A stretch of 64,000 nt of DNA from Oscillospiraceae bacterium (GCA_017461585.1 JAFTYM010000011.1:1-64000), one strand, 5' to 3'; counted from the stretch's first letter, positions 53,513 to 61,815 are shown. Notes: generated by a model from the sequence alone, not told the origin. Numbers and translations are program-made.

Positions 53513-54589
53513 ATGTTTGATTTTGATAAGATTTCTCCTTCCAAGCAGCCTGAAGGAACCTTCCCCTGGATGCTTCAGCAGGCTCCCCGTCCCCTCTATC
53601 CCGGTGACCGCCCTGTAACAGCTCGTGAGAACTACCTGAAGGTTCTGAAGGGCGAGACTCCTTACTGGATGCCCATCTGGCTCACAGACTCCCAGTATTG
53701 CTGGCCTGATGTTTACGCAGAGCACGCGCTCTTCGAAGGCGACGGTCCTGACTGGTGGGGTCAGGAGTGGGTATTCGAGCCCATGAGCGGCGGTCAGATG
53801 CCCAAGCCCGGCACACGTACAATCTACGACATCGAAAACTGGAAGAACGAAGTTAAGCGCCCTGACCTCAAGGCAGTAGACTGGGCTTCCGACGCAGCTA
53901 TTCAGACAGCTCGTTACGATCCCGACCGTCCCCATGTTTTCCACTGCACAGAGGGTATCTTTGAGCGTCTCCACGAGCTCATGCCCATGGACGAGACACT
54001 TCTCGCTTTCTACACAAACCCCGACGAAGTTAAGGAATTCTTCGAGATGATGGTTGACTACAAGATCGAGCTTCTCGACATCGTATTCAATCACTATGCT
54101 CCCATCGACTTCATCGTTTACGGCGATGACTGGGGCACACAGAAGTCCGGCTTCTTCTCCAACGATATGTACCGCGAATTCATCATGCCCTACACAAAGC
54201 AGGTATGGGATCATGTTCACGATTGCGGCAAGTATGTTGAGCTCCACTCCTGCGGTCTCACACAGCAGTACATCGAAGAGTTCGTAGAGATGGGTCTTGA
54301 CGCTTGGACACCTCAGAACATCAACGACCTCGACATGCTGACAGAGAAGTATGGCGACAAGCTGTCCCTCACAGTTGACATTCCCGGTCTTGACAAGGCA
54401 ACAGATGAAGACACAGTTCGCAAGACAATCCGTGACTTCGTTGATAAGTATGCTCCCCGCGGTCACCGCGTTGTTGCAAGCGGTCTCATGGCTATCCCCA
54501 ACAAGGATCTCATGTCCGCAGCTCTGGAAGAGCTTTACTACTACTCCTCCGAGTTCTACGCAAAGGTTCGCGCAGCAGAAGGCAAGTAA
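53513..54589 (+). CDS. Uroporphyrinogen decarboxylase-superfamily protein (methyltransferase-like), no second Cys
   Basis: 358 residues, cytosolic. The C half has the barrel pattern of the URO-D/MtaA superfamily: 'IDFIVYGDDWGTQKSGFFSND' (about 200-220) and 'YVELHSCGLTQQYIEEFVEMGLDAWTPQN' (about 240-268). H-S-C would be the first two zinc ligands of corrinoid-type methyltransferases, but the usual C-terminal ligand Cys is absent; the matching place reads 'VVASGLMAIPNKD'. Real UroD function is unlikely because no heme genes are nearby. Every Lys codon I checked is AAG, pointing to very high expression. GAAAGGAAAG precedes the ATG. Confidence 0.75.
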   Translation: MFDFDKISPSKQPEGTFPWMLQQAPRPLYPGDRPVTARENYLKVLKGETPYWMPIWLTDSQYCWPDVYAEHALFEGDGPDWWGQEWVFEPMSGGQMPKPGTRTIYDIENWKNEVKRPDLKAVDWASDAAIQTARYDPDRPHVFHCTEGIFERLHELMPMDETLLAFYTNPDEVKEFFEMMVDYKIELLDIVFNHYAPIDFIVYGDDWGTQKSGFFSNDMYREFIMPYTKQVWDHVHDCGKYVELHSCGLTQQYIEEFVEMGLDAWTPQNINDLDMLTEKYGDKLSLTVDIPGLDKATDEDTVRKTIRDFVDKYAPRGHRVVASGLMAIPNKDLMSAALEELYYYSSEFYAKVRAAEGK

Positions 54590-54605
54590 TCTACGTTACA
54601 TATTA

Positions 54606-54639
54606 CAGACGGGCAGCAAAAGCTGTCCGTCTGCTTTTT
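54606..54639 (+). terminator. Terminator after the first URO-D-family gene
   Basis: Stem CAGACGGGCAGC / GCTGTCCGTCTG with loop AAAA and a TTTTT tail. It lies between this gene and the C-GCAxxG-C-C gene, so read-through could adjust their ratio. Confidence 0.85.
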
Positions 54640-54656
54640 CCTAAGGAGTTTTTATC

Positions 54657-55049
54657 ATGGGTTATGTTGAAAACGCAAAAAAGTATTATTGGGACAAAGA
54701 GATGAACTGTGCTGAGGGTATCCTCCTGGGCGGCAGCGACACTTATGATCTCGGTATCTCCGAAAAAGATGTATGCCTCTTCTCCGGCTTCGGCGGCGGA
54801 ATAGGCTGCGGTAAGATCTGCGGCTGCTGCGCAGGCGCTGTGGGTGTTTTGGGCAAGCTCTTCTCCGACCGTGAGGATTTTCGCGATATTTGCGCGGAGT
54901 TCGTGGCAGAGTTCGAAGAAGGTCTTGGCTGCGGAACTATCGACTGTGAGATTTTGAAGGCAAAATATAAAACAGAAGAAAACCGCTGTCTTGAAACTGT
55001 CACCCGTGCAGCTGAGCTTTTGGAAAAGTTTATCGAGAAATACAGATAA
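54657..55049 (+). CDS. C-GCAxxG-C-C family protein
   Basis: 130 residues, cysteine-rich (ten Cys). The family pattern is seen as 'MNCAEGIL' (about 17-24), 'GIGCGKICGCCAGAVGVLGKLF' (about 49-70), with later Cys in 'GCGTIDCEIL' and 'RCLETV'. The family is common in anaerobes and of unknown biochemical role; some members are called redox-active or split-Soret-like without proof. AAGGAG lies just upstream. It sits between two URO-D-type genes. Confidence 0.85.
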   Translation: MGYVENAKKYYWDKEMNCAEGILLGGSDTYDLGISEKDVCLFSGFGGGIGCGKICGCCAGAVGVLGKLFSDREDFRDICAEFVAEFEEGLGCGTIDCEILKAKYKTEENRCLETVTRAAELLEKFIEKYR

Positions 55050-55055
55050 AACTAA

Positions 55056-55076
55056 CCCCCCGACGCTGTCGGGGGG
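55056..55076. terminator. Bidirectional terminator between convergent genes
   Basis: Stem CCCCCCGAC / GTCGGGGGG with a three-base loop, between the rightward C-GCAxxG-C-C gene and the leftward second URO-D gene. TGTTTT follows on the plus strand. Confidence 0.75.
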
Positions 55077-55081
55077 ATGTT

Positions 55082-56077
55082 TTACTCTTTTGCGGCTTTC
55101 ATCATAGCCTGAATATTTTCAAAGGGTGTTGCAGGGGGAAGGTCGCATCCGGGAGCGAGGATAAAGCCTGTGGTCGCCTCATTGCATCTTGCTTTGGAAA
55201 GCTCATAAACCTTGTCAGCCTTGGCTGTGAGCATTACCTCAACTGTACTCAGGTTTCCGAAAATAGCATAGTCTCCGCGGCTTAAGTCCAGAGCTGTTTT
55301 AAGGTCAACAGAGTCAAGAGAGAAAATGTCGATGCCGCTGCCGATAAGAGGCTCAAGACGTGATGTGGTATCTCCGCATATATGGAGCATAATTGGCATA
55401 TTAAAATGCTTCACCGCTGCATTCATTCTCTTAAGTCCGGACAGAGAATACTTTTCAAAAAATTCCTCGCTGATAAGATTAATAGAGGATACAGGGTCTG
55501 CAATTGAAATCGCTGTTGCACCGTGCTGCACCTGATATTCCAGCATTTTTATGCTCATGTCAACTGCAAAATCAATAACAGCCATCATCTCTTCCGGCTC
55601 TTCGTGCAGCGCCATCATGAGCGGCTCCATACCCAGCATACCGGCACAGTTTGTAAGGGGACCTGTTCCGAAAGCAAGTATCAGCTTTTCGTCACCGATT
55701 TTTCTGTTAAGCGCTTCAAGCTGCTTTCCGAAGGCAACGAAGAGCGGGTGTTGAACTGTTTTTTCAAAAACCTCGTCAACATTGAACTTATGTATATCGG
55801 AAGGCTCACTCAGAGCAGGCTTTGATGCGTCGCCGTTACCCATAACTTCACGAAGCGCGCCGTTTGCAAAGGCATTGGCATACACCAGGTCAGAGCCGAT
55901 AATGTCATACTGCTCTATAATAAAATCTGCAGCCGCATCAGCGTCCAGTGAAAACAGCTTCTGGTGTGTCATTCCTGTGCGCTGCATCATCCAGTTATAT
56001 CCATCAAGAACAGCGACAGGTGTTCTCGGCACAGGTTTGAATTTTATGGCATTCAGTACCAATTCTTTAGGTGTCAT
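55082..56077 (-). CDS. Uroporphyrinogen decarboxylase-superfamily methyltransferase (MtaA/CmuA-like)
   Basis: 331 residues, the size of MtaA-type corrinoid:coenzyme methyltransferases. The N terminus 'TPKELVLNAIKFKPVPRTPVAVLDG' is typical. The zinc-ligand set is complete: His and Cys in 'MLHICGDTTSRLEPL' (about 234-248) and the later Cys in 'ILAPGCDLPPATPFENI' (about 302-318). It is likely to move a methyl group to or from a corrinoid protein, but no corrinoid protein or activase gene is adjacent. It is driven by a perfect consensus promoter (56115-56143), divergent from the flavoprotein gene. Confidence 0.85.
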   Translation of the reverse strand: MTPKELVLNAIKFKPVPRTPVAVLDGYNWMMQRTGMTHQKLFSLDADAAADFIIEQYDIIGSDLVYANAFANGALREVMGNGDASKPALSEPSDIHKFNVDEVFEKTVQHPLFVAFGKQLEALNRKIGDEKLILAFGTGPLTNCAGMLGMEPLMMALHEEPEEMMAVIDFAVDMSIKMLEYQVQHGATAISIADPVSSINLISEEFFEKYSLSGLKRMNAAVKHFNMPIMLHICGDTTSRLEPLIGSGIDIFSLDSVDLKTALDLSRGDYAIFGNLSTVEVMLTAKADKVYELSKARCNEATTGFILAPGCDLPPATPFENIQAMMKAAKE

Positions 56078-56114
56078 GGTTGTTCCTCCCTTACAATTAT
56101 GATTTTATGGTTAG

Positions 56115-56143
56115 ATTATATTGACCTTTTGCGCCGCTGTCAA
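56115..56143 (-). promoter_or_regulatory. Consensus sigma-A promoter of the second URO-D-family gene
   Basis: Minus strand: -35 TTGACA at 56138-56143, a 17-base spacer and -10 TATAAT at 56115-56120. All twelve bases match consensus, an unusually strong promoter. Confidence 0.85.
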
Positions 56144-56180
56144 ATTGGACATATTTAATCTGCATAATGCTTAAAAACTG

Positions 56181-56209
56181 TTGTTATCATTTGGTAAATT
56201 TGATATAAT
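56181..56209 (+). promoter_or_regulatory. Sigma-A promoter of the flavoprotein gene
   Basis: TTGTTA at 56181-56186, a 17-base spacer and TATAAT at 56204-56209. The leader is short (about 30 bases). Confidence 0.75.
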
Positions 56210-56246
56210 TTAATTTACTATATTAAATAAGTCCGGAGTGATTAAA

Positions 56247-57863
56247 ATGGCAGAAATTGAAAAGAAAGAAAACGCACCCGATCTGGATTACATTGAAAGC
56301 GTTAAGAATAATGTTCAGGATTTAAGACGCGGTCGTTTTGACGCCTACTCCTGGTCAAAGGCTCCAGCGCCAATTCCAGAGGAAAAAATCGTCGAAACCA
56401 TCACAGCTGATGTTGCAGTTGTCGGCGGCGGTATTGCAGGCCTTGCAACGGGGGCACGATGCACTCAGAAAGGCATGAGCGTTGTAGTTGTTGAAAAGTT
56501 CCATGGTCTTGTTGCCCGCGGTGCTCACGTGGCCTGTCTGGAGTCCAAGAAAATGGAAGAGCTTGGCGTACATATTGACAAGCAGCAATTCGCCCGCGAC
56601 TGGATGCGCATCTGCGGCAGCCGTGTAAACGAAGATCTGCTTTGGCTTTATATCAATAAGAGCGGCGAGGCTTTCCAGTGGCTTTTAGACATCGGCGGAG
56701 ACGCTATCGACTGCGCTCTTCACGGCGGCCACTACAAAGGGCCTGATTTCACAGAGTACCCCGGAACTCACTTCATCATGCAGAAGCCGGAGTCGAATAA
56801 GTATAAGTTCCGCGGCGGCGCTATCCTTATGTGCGAGATGCTGCAGAATGTCATCCTTGAGGGCGGCAACAAGATCATCCGCAAAACTCGCGTTGAGCAG
56901 CTGGAAAAGGATGAGACGGGTCGTGTAACAGGCTTTATTGCAAAGGGTGAGGACGGACAGTACCGCAGATTTGTAGGTACAAAAGGCGTCGTCCTTGCAA
57001 CAGGCGATATCGGCGGTGACCCTGAGATGCTGGCGGCATTCTGTCCCCTGGGTCTTAAACCCAACCGCAACGGTTACTCTCCTGCCGGTCTCAACACAGG
57101 CGACGGACACAAGATGGCATTCTGGTCCGGTGCAGCCTTTGAAGACGCATCATGGGCACTTTCTCTGCACCTTCTTGCATATTCCATCTTCTGCTTCTTC
57201 TTCCTTCACGTTAACCAGCGCGGTCAGCGCTTTATGAACGAGGACACATGGGTACAGGCAAAGGCCATCCGCTGCCTCCAGCAGCCGGGCGGTGACTATG
57301 CGTTCTCCATCTTTGATAAAAAATGGTTCGAGGAAGTAGGCGAGCGCGCAGAGATCTGCGGCGGTCAGTTTACAGATCCTCTCATCTGCATGTACGGCGA
57401 TAAATGGTCTCCCGACAACGGCATCGACAAAACTATCGAGCGCTATGTTCAAAAGGGTACCTGCTTCAAGGCTGACACTATAGAAGAGCTGGCTGAGCAG
57501 ATGGGCGTCCCCGCAGAAAACCTCAAAGCTACAGTAGACCGTTATAATGAGCTTTGCGCAAAGGGCAAGGACGAAGACTACGGCAAACGCAGTGAGCTGC
57601 TTACAACTATCGTTGAGCCTCCCTTCTACGCTCTTAAGTGGGGTCCTGCACTCCTTAATGTACACGGCGGCGTTATCATTGACAAGGAAATGCACGTAAT
57701 GGACGACAATTCCGAGGTTATCCCCGGTCTCTTTGCAGTCGGCAACGTAGCAGGCGGTCTTTACGGCGTTGACTATCCTCTGCTTCTAAACGGCAACAGC
57801 CATTGCCGTGCTCTTACATGGGCAATGACAGCAGCAGACACCATTGAAGCGGAAAACAAGTAA
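56247..57863 (+). CDS. FAD-dependent oxidoreductase, fumarate-reductase/ketosteroid-dehydrogenase-like flavoprotein
   Basis: 538 residues from ATG 56247 (GGAG eight bases upstream; GTG at 56238 is less likely). The Rossmann FAD site is 'DVAVVGGGIAGLATGARC' (about 56-73), and the second FAD contact is 'VVLATGDIGGDPEM'. The C-terminal 'IPGLFAVGNVAGGLYGVDYPLLLNGNSHCRALTWA' is the FAD-binding end of the FAD_binding_2 family. There is no signal peptide, heme motif or FMN-binding domain, so it is soluble and cytosolic, unlike most respiratory fumarate reductases. The acceptor is unknown; an enoate-, steroid- or aromatic-type unsaturated acid is possible. It uses AAC, AAG and TTC codons strongly. 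Confidence 0.82.
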   Translation: MAEIEKKENAPDLDYIESVKNNVQDLRRGRFDAYSWSKAPAPIPEEKIVETITADVAVVGGGIAGLATGARCTQKGMSVVVVEKFHGLVARGAHVACLESKKMEELGVHIDKQQFARDWMRICGSRVNEDLLWLYINKSGEAFQWLLDIGGDAIDCALHGGHYKGPDFTEYPGTHFIMQKPESNKYKFRGGAILMCEMLQNVILEGGNKIIRKTRVEQLEKDETGRVTGFIAKGEDGQYRRFVGTKGVVLATGDIGGDPEMLAAFCPLGLKPNRNGYSPAGLNTGDGHKMAFWSGAAFEDASWALSLHLLAYSIFCFFFLHVNQRGQRFMNEDTWVQAKAIRCLQQPGGDYAFSIFDKKWFEEVGERAEICGGQFTDPLICMYGDKWSPDNGIDKTIERYVQKGTCFKADTIEELAEQMGVPAENLKATVDRYNELCAKGKDEDYGKRSELLTTIVEPPFYALKWGPALLNVHGGVIIDKEMHVMDDNSEVIPGLFAVGNVAGGLYGVDYPLLLNGNSHCRALTWAMTAADTIEAENK

Positions 57864-57874
57864 GCTTTAACATT

Positions 57875-57902
57875 TGCCGCCGGCAAACTCAGGCCGGCGG
57901 CA
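57875..57902 (+). terminator. Stem-loop between the flavoprotein and azlC
   Basis: GC-rich stem TGCCGCCGGC / GCCGGCGGCA with an eight-base loop. The T-run is weak (CTTATTTCC), so partial read-through into azlC is possible. Confidence 0.6.
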
Positions 57903-57922
57903 CTTATTTCCGGAGTTTATAC

Positions 57923-58633
57923 ATGAAAGACAGCAAACTCATAAAAGCGGCAAAAGCCGCTTTCCCAAACACAATACCAATACTGACAGGATTTCTGTTT
58001 TTAGGTGCGGCATACGGCATTTTCATGCGTTCTTTGGGTTTTCCCGCATACTTACCCATCATCACCAGCGTTTTTATCTACGCAGGCTCCATGGAATTTG
58101 TCACAGCAAATCTGCTGACCCTGTCTTTTTCGCCCATTACCGCATTTTTCATGACCCTTATGGTGAATGCGCGGCACATTTTTTACGGGCTTTCAATGCT
58201 TGACAAGTATAAAAACACAGGCAAAAAGAAGTGGTATCTCATCTTCGGTCTGACAGATGAGACTTTTTCCATAAACTACTCAGCAGACATCCCTGAAGAT
58301 GTGGACAAAAGCTGGTATCAGTTCTTTGTCACCCTGTTTGACCAGATCTACTGGGTAGGCAGCGTCACCATCGGCGCCCTTTTCGGAAATCTTATCCCCT
58401 TTGACTTAGCGGGAATAGATTTTGTCATGACCGCTCTGTTCATCGTTATTTTTGTAAACCAGTTCCAGAAGGAAAAGGACCATTTTCCATCAGTCTGCGG
58501 TCTTGTCGTCTCTGTTCTGTGCCTGATAATTTTTGGCGCAGACAACTTTATAATCCCGTCGATGCTGGGAATTTTAGCTGTTTTATCTGCAGCAAAGATC
58601 CCCCTTGAAAAGAGAGCAGGTGACGGCAGATGA
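57923..58633 (+). CDS. azlC: AzlC-family branched-chain amino acid exporter, large subunit
   Basis: 236 residues, about six membrane helices. The family start 'PNTIPILTGFLFLGAAYGIFMRSLGFPAYLPIITSVFIYAGSMEFVTANL' (about 13-62) is clear. It works with AzlD, which follows in a four-base overlap (ATGA); together they export branched-chain or similar amino acids in Bacillus. The start follows CCGGAG. Confidence 0.9.
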   Translation: MKDSKLIKAAKAAFPNTIPILTGFLFLGAAYGIFMRSLGFPAYLPIITSVFIYAGSMEFVTANLLTLSFSPITAFFMTLMVNARHIFYGLSMLDKYKNTGKKKWYLIFGLTDETFSINYSADIPEDVDKSWYQFFVTLFDQIYWVGSVTIGALFGNLIPFDLAGIDFVMTALFIVIFVNQFQKEKDHFPSVCGLVVSVLCLIIFGADNFIIPSMLGILAVLSAAKIPLEKRAGDGR

Positions 58634-58953
58634 CAATGACACAGATGCTTATCACAATTGCCGTCGTTGTTTTGGGAACAGTTATTACCCGCAGCATCTC
58701 CTTTATAATCTTTCCTGCAAACCGCGAAACTCCGCCCTTTATTGCATATTTGGGCAAAGTTCTCCCTGCAGCGGTAATGGGAATGCTGGTGATCTACTGC
58801 TATAAATCCATTGATTTTGCATCAAGCACTCACGGTATCCCCGAGCTTTTGGCTGGACTTGTGGTCGCAGGACTTCAGTTCTGGAAGAAAAATATGTTTA
58901 TATCCATCTGCGCAGGCACAGCTTTATATATGGTGCTCGTCCGCGTGATGTGA
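58630..58953 (+). CDS. azlD: AzlD-family branched-chain amino acid exporter, small subunit
   Basis: 107 residues, three to four membrane helices, with the family pattern 'TVITRSISFIIFPANRETPPFIAYLGKVLPAAVMGMLVIYCYKS'. It overlaps azlC by four bases. The next gene starts 12 bases later, so all three are probably cotranscribed. Confidence 0.9.
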   Translation: MTMTQMLITIAVVVLGTVITRSISFIIFPANRETPPFIAYLGKVLPAAVMGMLVIYCYKSIDFASSTHGIPELLAGLVVAGLQFWKKNMFISICAGTALYMVLVRVM

Positions 58954-58964
58954 CGGGAGTAATT

Positions 58965-59552
58965 ATGGACAGGATAATCGCCTTTGACGTTGAGACCCCA
59001 AACCATTTTAATAACAGTATCTGCTCAATCGGTATTGCTATAGTTGAAAACGGCAGAATAATTGAAAATCAGCACTATCTTGTTGACCCCGAGGCAGATT
59101 TCGACTATCAGAATATCATGATCCACGGAATTTACCCCGAAGATGTGTGCGGTGCACCTACTTTTCCGCAGCTTTGGCAGCTGCTGGGGCCTGTTATGCG
59201 TTCGGGTATTCTCTGCGCTCACAATGCTGTGTTTGACCTGTGTGTACTTCGCAAGCTGTTTGCGCGATACGACATCGTCGAGCCTAACATGCCTTACGTC
59301 TGTACATACCGTATGTCCCAAAAACTGCTGAAAAACCTGCCGAATCACAAGCTGAACACATTGAGTGACTATTTCGGCATTTACCTGGACCACCACGATG
59401 CAGGGAGCGACAGCGTTGCCTGCGCAACGGTACTGTGCCGTCTCCTGGAAGCAGGTTTTCCTTTGGCACCCCACCTGCGTGAATATGACTTTTCGCCAAA
59501 CGGCGGCACCTGCAAACCACATAAAGGACACAAAAAACACGGATGCTTCTAA
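58965..59552 (+). CDS. DnaQ/epsilon-type 3'-5' exonuclease-domain protein
   Basis: 195 residues from ATG 58965 (GGGAG upstream; a GTG five codons earlier overlaps the azlD stop). The DEDD exonuclease set is visible: 'IIAFDVETPN' (Asp, Glu), 'LCAHNAVFDLCVLR' (Asp), and 'HHDAGSDSVACATVL' (His-x4-Asp). It is stand-alone, without a polymerase or GIY-YIG partner. The C-terminal tail is basic and Lys/His-rich ('CKPHKGHKKHGCF'). Its TAA stop overlaps the first bases of palindromic element copy 2. Confidence 0.85.
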   Translation: MDRIIAFDVETPNHFNNSICSIGIAIVENGRIIENQHYLVDPEADFDYQNIMIHGIYPEDVCGAPTFPQLWQLLGPVMRSGILCAHNAVFDLCVLRKLFARYDIVEPNMPYVCTYRMSQKLLKNLPNHKLNTLSDYFGIYLDHHDAGSDSVACATVLCRLLEAGFPLAPHLREYDFSPNGGTCKPHKGHKKHGCF

Positions 59553-59725
59553 GGCATACCTGATAAGAAAACATAAGGTTTTGTCGTTATCTTTTCGGCT
59601 ATAAACAGACTAAAAAATCCGCCAATACATATCAGTATTGGCGGATTTTTGTAGATTGATTTTATCTCGAATAGCTTGCTGTAAAACTGCCTTTTTAAGC
59701 TCGTATTTTCTTGTCGGGTACACCC
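59552..59725. repeat. Dispersed palindromic element, copy 2 (long form)
   Basis: A 174-base imperfect palindrome starting at the stop codon of the exonuclease gene. The left arm begins AGGCATACCTGATAAG; the right arm, read in reverse, begins GGGTGTACCCGACAAG. The centre is the stem AAAATCCGCCAATAC / GTATTGGCGGATTTT. The 22-base block at 59562-59583 is identical to the reverse complement of 33348-33369 in copy 1, and the rest of that half matches closely. It has no coding sequence. Confidence 0.8.
59616..59650 (+). terminator. Terminator inside palindromic element copy 2
   Basis: The central stem of the element, about 15 base pairs with a loop ATATCA, followed by TTTTTGTAG. It should stop the azlCD-exonuclease transcript. 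Confidence 0.8.
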
Positions 59726-59745
59726 ATTACAGCTCTGCTTTTTTC

Positions 59746-59774
59746 TTGTATGATAAAAACCGATATGTTATAAT
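59746..59774 (+). promoter_or_regulatory. Sigma-A promoter of the enoate-reductase-like gene
   Basis: TTGTAT at 59746-59751, a 17-base spacer and TATAAT at 59769-59774, about 20 bases beyond the palindromic element. Confidence 0.75.
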
Positions 59775-59817
59775 ATGCACTATAAAACTTTGGAAAATAC
59801 AAAAGGAGCGTTTTTTT

Positions 59818-61755
59818 ATGAAATATCCTCATCTGTTTGAGCCCATAAAGGTTGCAGGAACCGTATTCCGCAACAGAATTTTTGCCTCTCCCGAAGGTTA
59901 TTACAATGTTGGTAAAGACAGGATGCCCACTCCGCAGGGTGCTGCATTTTTTGGCAGAAAGGCACTTGGCGGATTTGCCAGCGTTTGTGTTGGTGACTGC
60001 ATCGTACATACTGATACGGGTACGCATTATCCCTTCCTTATAAAAATGCAGGACGGCGATATGCTCCCGGGTCTTGCAGGTATTGCCCATGCAATTAACC
60101 GTCATGGCGCGGTTGCATCCGCTGAGCTCTCTCATGCAGGTATGTATGCACAGTTTTTGCCCGCTATGGGAAAGCAGATCTACGGTCCTGTAACTATTGA
60201 AAATGGCAAGTACGGCTTTGTTCAGGAAATGCCCGAAGAGCTTATTGAAGAGATAATCGGCGCATTCGGTGCAGCTGCTGCATTTGCAAAGCAGGCAGGC
60301 TTTGGCATGGTAACTGTACACGGCGGCCACGGCTGGCTTCTTCCCCAGTTCATGTCCTCTAAGGTAAACACCCGTACAGACAAGTGGGGCGGCAGCTTAG
60401 AGAACCGCATGCGTCTGCCTCTCGCTGTTGTCGACAGCATCAGAAAGGCAGTAGGTCCCAAGTTCCCCATCGAGTTCCGTATGAGCGGCTCTGAGTGCTG
60501 CGATATCGGTTATGACCTTGATGAAGGTGTTGAAATTGCAAAGGCGCTGGACGGAAAGGTCGATATTATCCACGTTTCCGCAGGTCACCATGAAGATATC
60601 AACGGTACTGTAATTACACATCCCGGTATGTTCAGCGAGGACGGATGCAACGCTTACCTTGCAAGAGAGGTAAAGAAGCATGTAAAGACACATGTTGCAA
60701 CGGTCGGCGCATTTACAGATCCTGCTCACATGGAAGAGGTTATTGCATCCGGCGGTGCTGACATCGTTGAAGTTGGACGTCAGAGCCTTGCAGATCCCGA
60801 CTTCCCCATCAAGGCACGCCGCGGTATGGACGAAGAGATCAACAAGTGCATGCGCTGCAACTCCTGCTTCGGCAGCACAGGTAAGGTGAGAAACGTTCAG
60901 TGTGCAATTAATCCCGAGATCGGTCACGAACTTGAGATTGCACAGACACCTAAGAATAAGTACAACCGCAAGGTCCTTATTGCAGGTGGCGGTGTGGCAG
61001 GCATGCAGGCTGCTCTCACAGCTTCTGAGCGCGGTCACGAAGTTATCCTCTGCGAAAAGACAGACAAGCTGGGCGGTGTTCTCCTCTGTGAGGACAATGT
61101 TCCCTTTAAGCGCCGCCTTCGCGAATATCTTGCACGTCAGGCACGCAGAGTTTCTGAGAATGAAAATATAGAGGTTCGTCTGAACACAGAGGTAACACCT
61201 GAGTATGCAAAGGAGGTCGCTCCCGAAGTTATCATCGCAGCTATGGGTGCCCGCCCTGTAACACCTCCCATTCCAGGAATTGAGAATGCTATCGGTGCTG
61301 AGGAGCTGTACTACAATCCCGAAAAGGGCGGCAACAAGCTTGTTATCCTTGGAGGCGGACTTGTAGGTATTGAGTTGGGCATTTTCTACGCACAGAAGGG
61401 CGCAGACGTAACCATCGTTGAGATGATGCCTCAGCTGAATCTTGACTACTCTTCCATGCATACATTCTCAACTTTCGGTGAGATCAGAAAGCTGGGCATC
61501 AAGGTGCTCACTTCCACAAAGGCTCTTAACATCGAAAAAGACGGTGTAACAGTTGAAAATGCAGACGGCGTTACAAAGCTGGATGCAGATACTGTTGTTT
61601 ATGCAACAGGTCAGAAATCTCTGTCTGATGAGGCATGGGCACTTAATGACTGTGCAGACGAGATCTATGTTATCGGTGACTGTGTAGCTCCCGAAAATAT
61701 CATGGCAGCGACACATGCAGCATACAATATTGCTCTTGACATCGGCAGAATGTAA
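59818..61755 (+). CDS. NADH:flavin oxidoreductase/2-enoate reductase (old-yellow-enzyme + FAD/NAD fusion)
   Basis: 645 residues from ATG 59818 (AAAAGGAG seven bases upstream; the longer frame runs through promoter and repeat). The N-terminal TIM barrel (about 1-340) binds FMN; the [4Fe-4S] motif is 'CMRCNSCFGSTGKVRNVQC' (C-x2-C-x2-C-x11-C); then come an FAD site 'KVLIAGGGVAGMQAA' and an NAD(P) site 'KLVILGGGLVGIELG'. This matches 2-enoate reductase, 2,4-dienoyl-CoA reductase and BaiCD/BaiH-type enzymes that reduce activated C=C bonds in anaerobes. The substrate is unknown. Cytosolic. Confidence 0.88.
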   Translation: MKYPHLFEPIKVAGTVFRNRIFASPEGYYNVGKDRMPTPQGAAFFGRKALGGFASVCVGDCIVHTDTGTHYPFLIKMQDGDMLPGLAGIAHAINRHGAVASAELSHAGMYAQFLPAMGKQIYGPVTIENGKYGFVQEMPEELIEEIIGAFGAAAAFAKQAGFGMVTVHGGHGWLLPQFMSSKVNTRTDKWGGSLENRMRLPLAVVDSIRKAVGPKFPIEFRMSGSECCDIGYDLDEGVEIAKALDGKVDIIHVSAGHHEDINGTVITHPGMFSEDGCNAYLAREVKKHVKTHVATVGAFTDPAHMEEVIASGGADIVEVGRQSLADPDFPIKARRGMDEEINKCMRCNSCFGSTGKVRNVQCAINPEIGHELEIAQTPKNKYNRKVLIAGGGVAGMQAALTASERGHEVILCEKTDKLGGVLLCEDNVPFKRRLREYLARQARRVSENENIEVRLNTEVTPEYAKEVAPEVIIAAMGARPVTPPIPGIENAIGAEELYYNPEKGGNKLVILGGGLVGIELGIFYAQKGADVTIVEMMPQLNLDYSSMHTFSTFGEIRKLGIKVLTSTKALNIEKDGVTVENADGVTKLDADTVVYATGQKSLSDEAWALNDCADEIYVIGDCVAPENIMAATHAAYNIALDIGRM

Positions 61756-61765
61756 TATATTTAAA

Positions 61766-61791
61766 GCAGCCCGAATGAAAATTCGGGCTGC
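61766..61791 (+). terminator. Stem-loop between the enoate-reductase-like gene and the MATE gene
   Basis: Perfect 11-base stem GCAGCCCGAAT / ATTCGGGCTGC with loop GAAA. The downstream T-run is weak (ATAATGTTT), so some read-through to the MATE gene is likely. Confidence 0.65.
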
Positions 61792-61815
61792 ATAATGTTT
61801 AAAACAGGTGATAAA

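Noticed and set aside
53369..54466. A 365-codon open frame opposite the first URO-D-type gene.
   Set aside because: It results from the extreme codon bias of the real gene; it has no recognisable domain or start signal.
53513..56077. Genuine uroporphyrinogen decarboxylases of heme synthesis.
   Set aside because: No heme genes are nearby, and the His-x-Cys features fit the methyltransferase branch of the superfamily better.
59638..59817. A 60-residue N-terminal extension of the enoate-reductase-like protein.
   Set aside because: The extension is translated from the palindromic element, its terminator and the gene's own promoter; ATG 59818 has AAAAGGAG and matches the family start.
60397..61461. 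A 354-codon open frame opposite the enoate-reductase-like gene.
   Set aside because: Cys/Leu-rich shadow of a strongly codon-biased gene, with no start signal.
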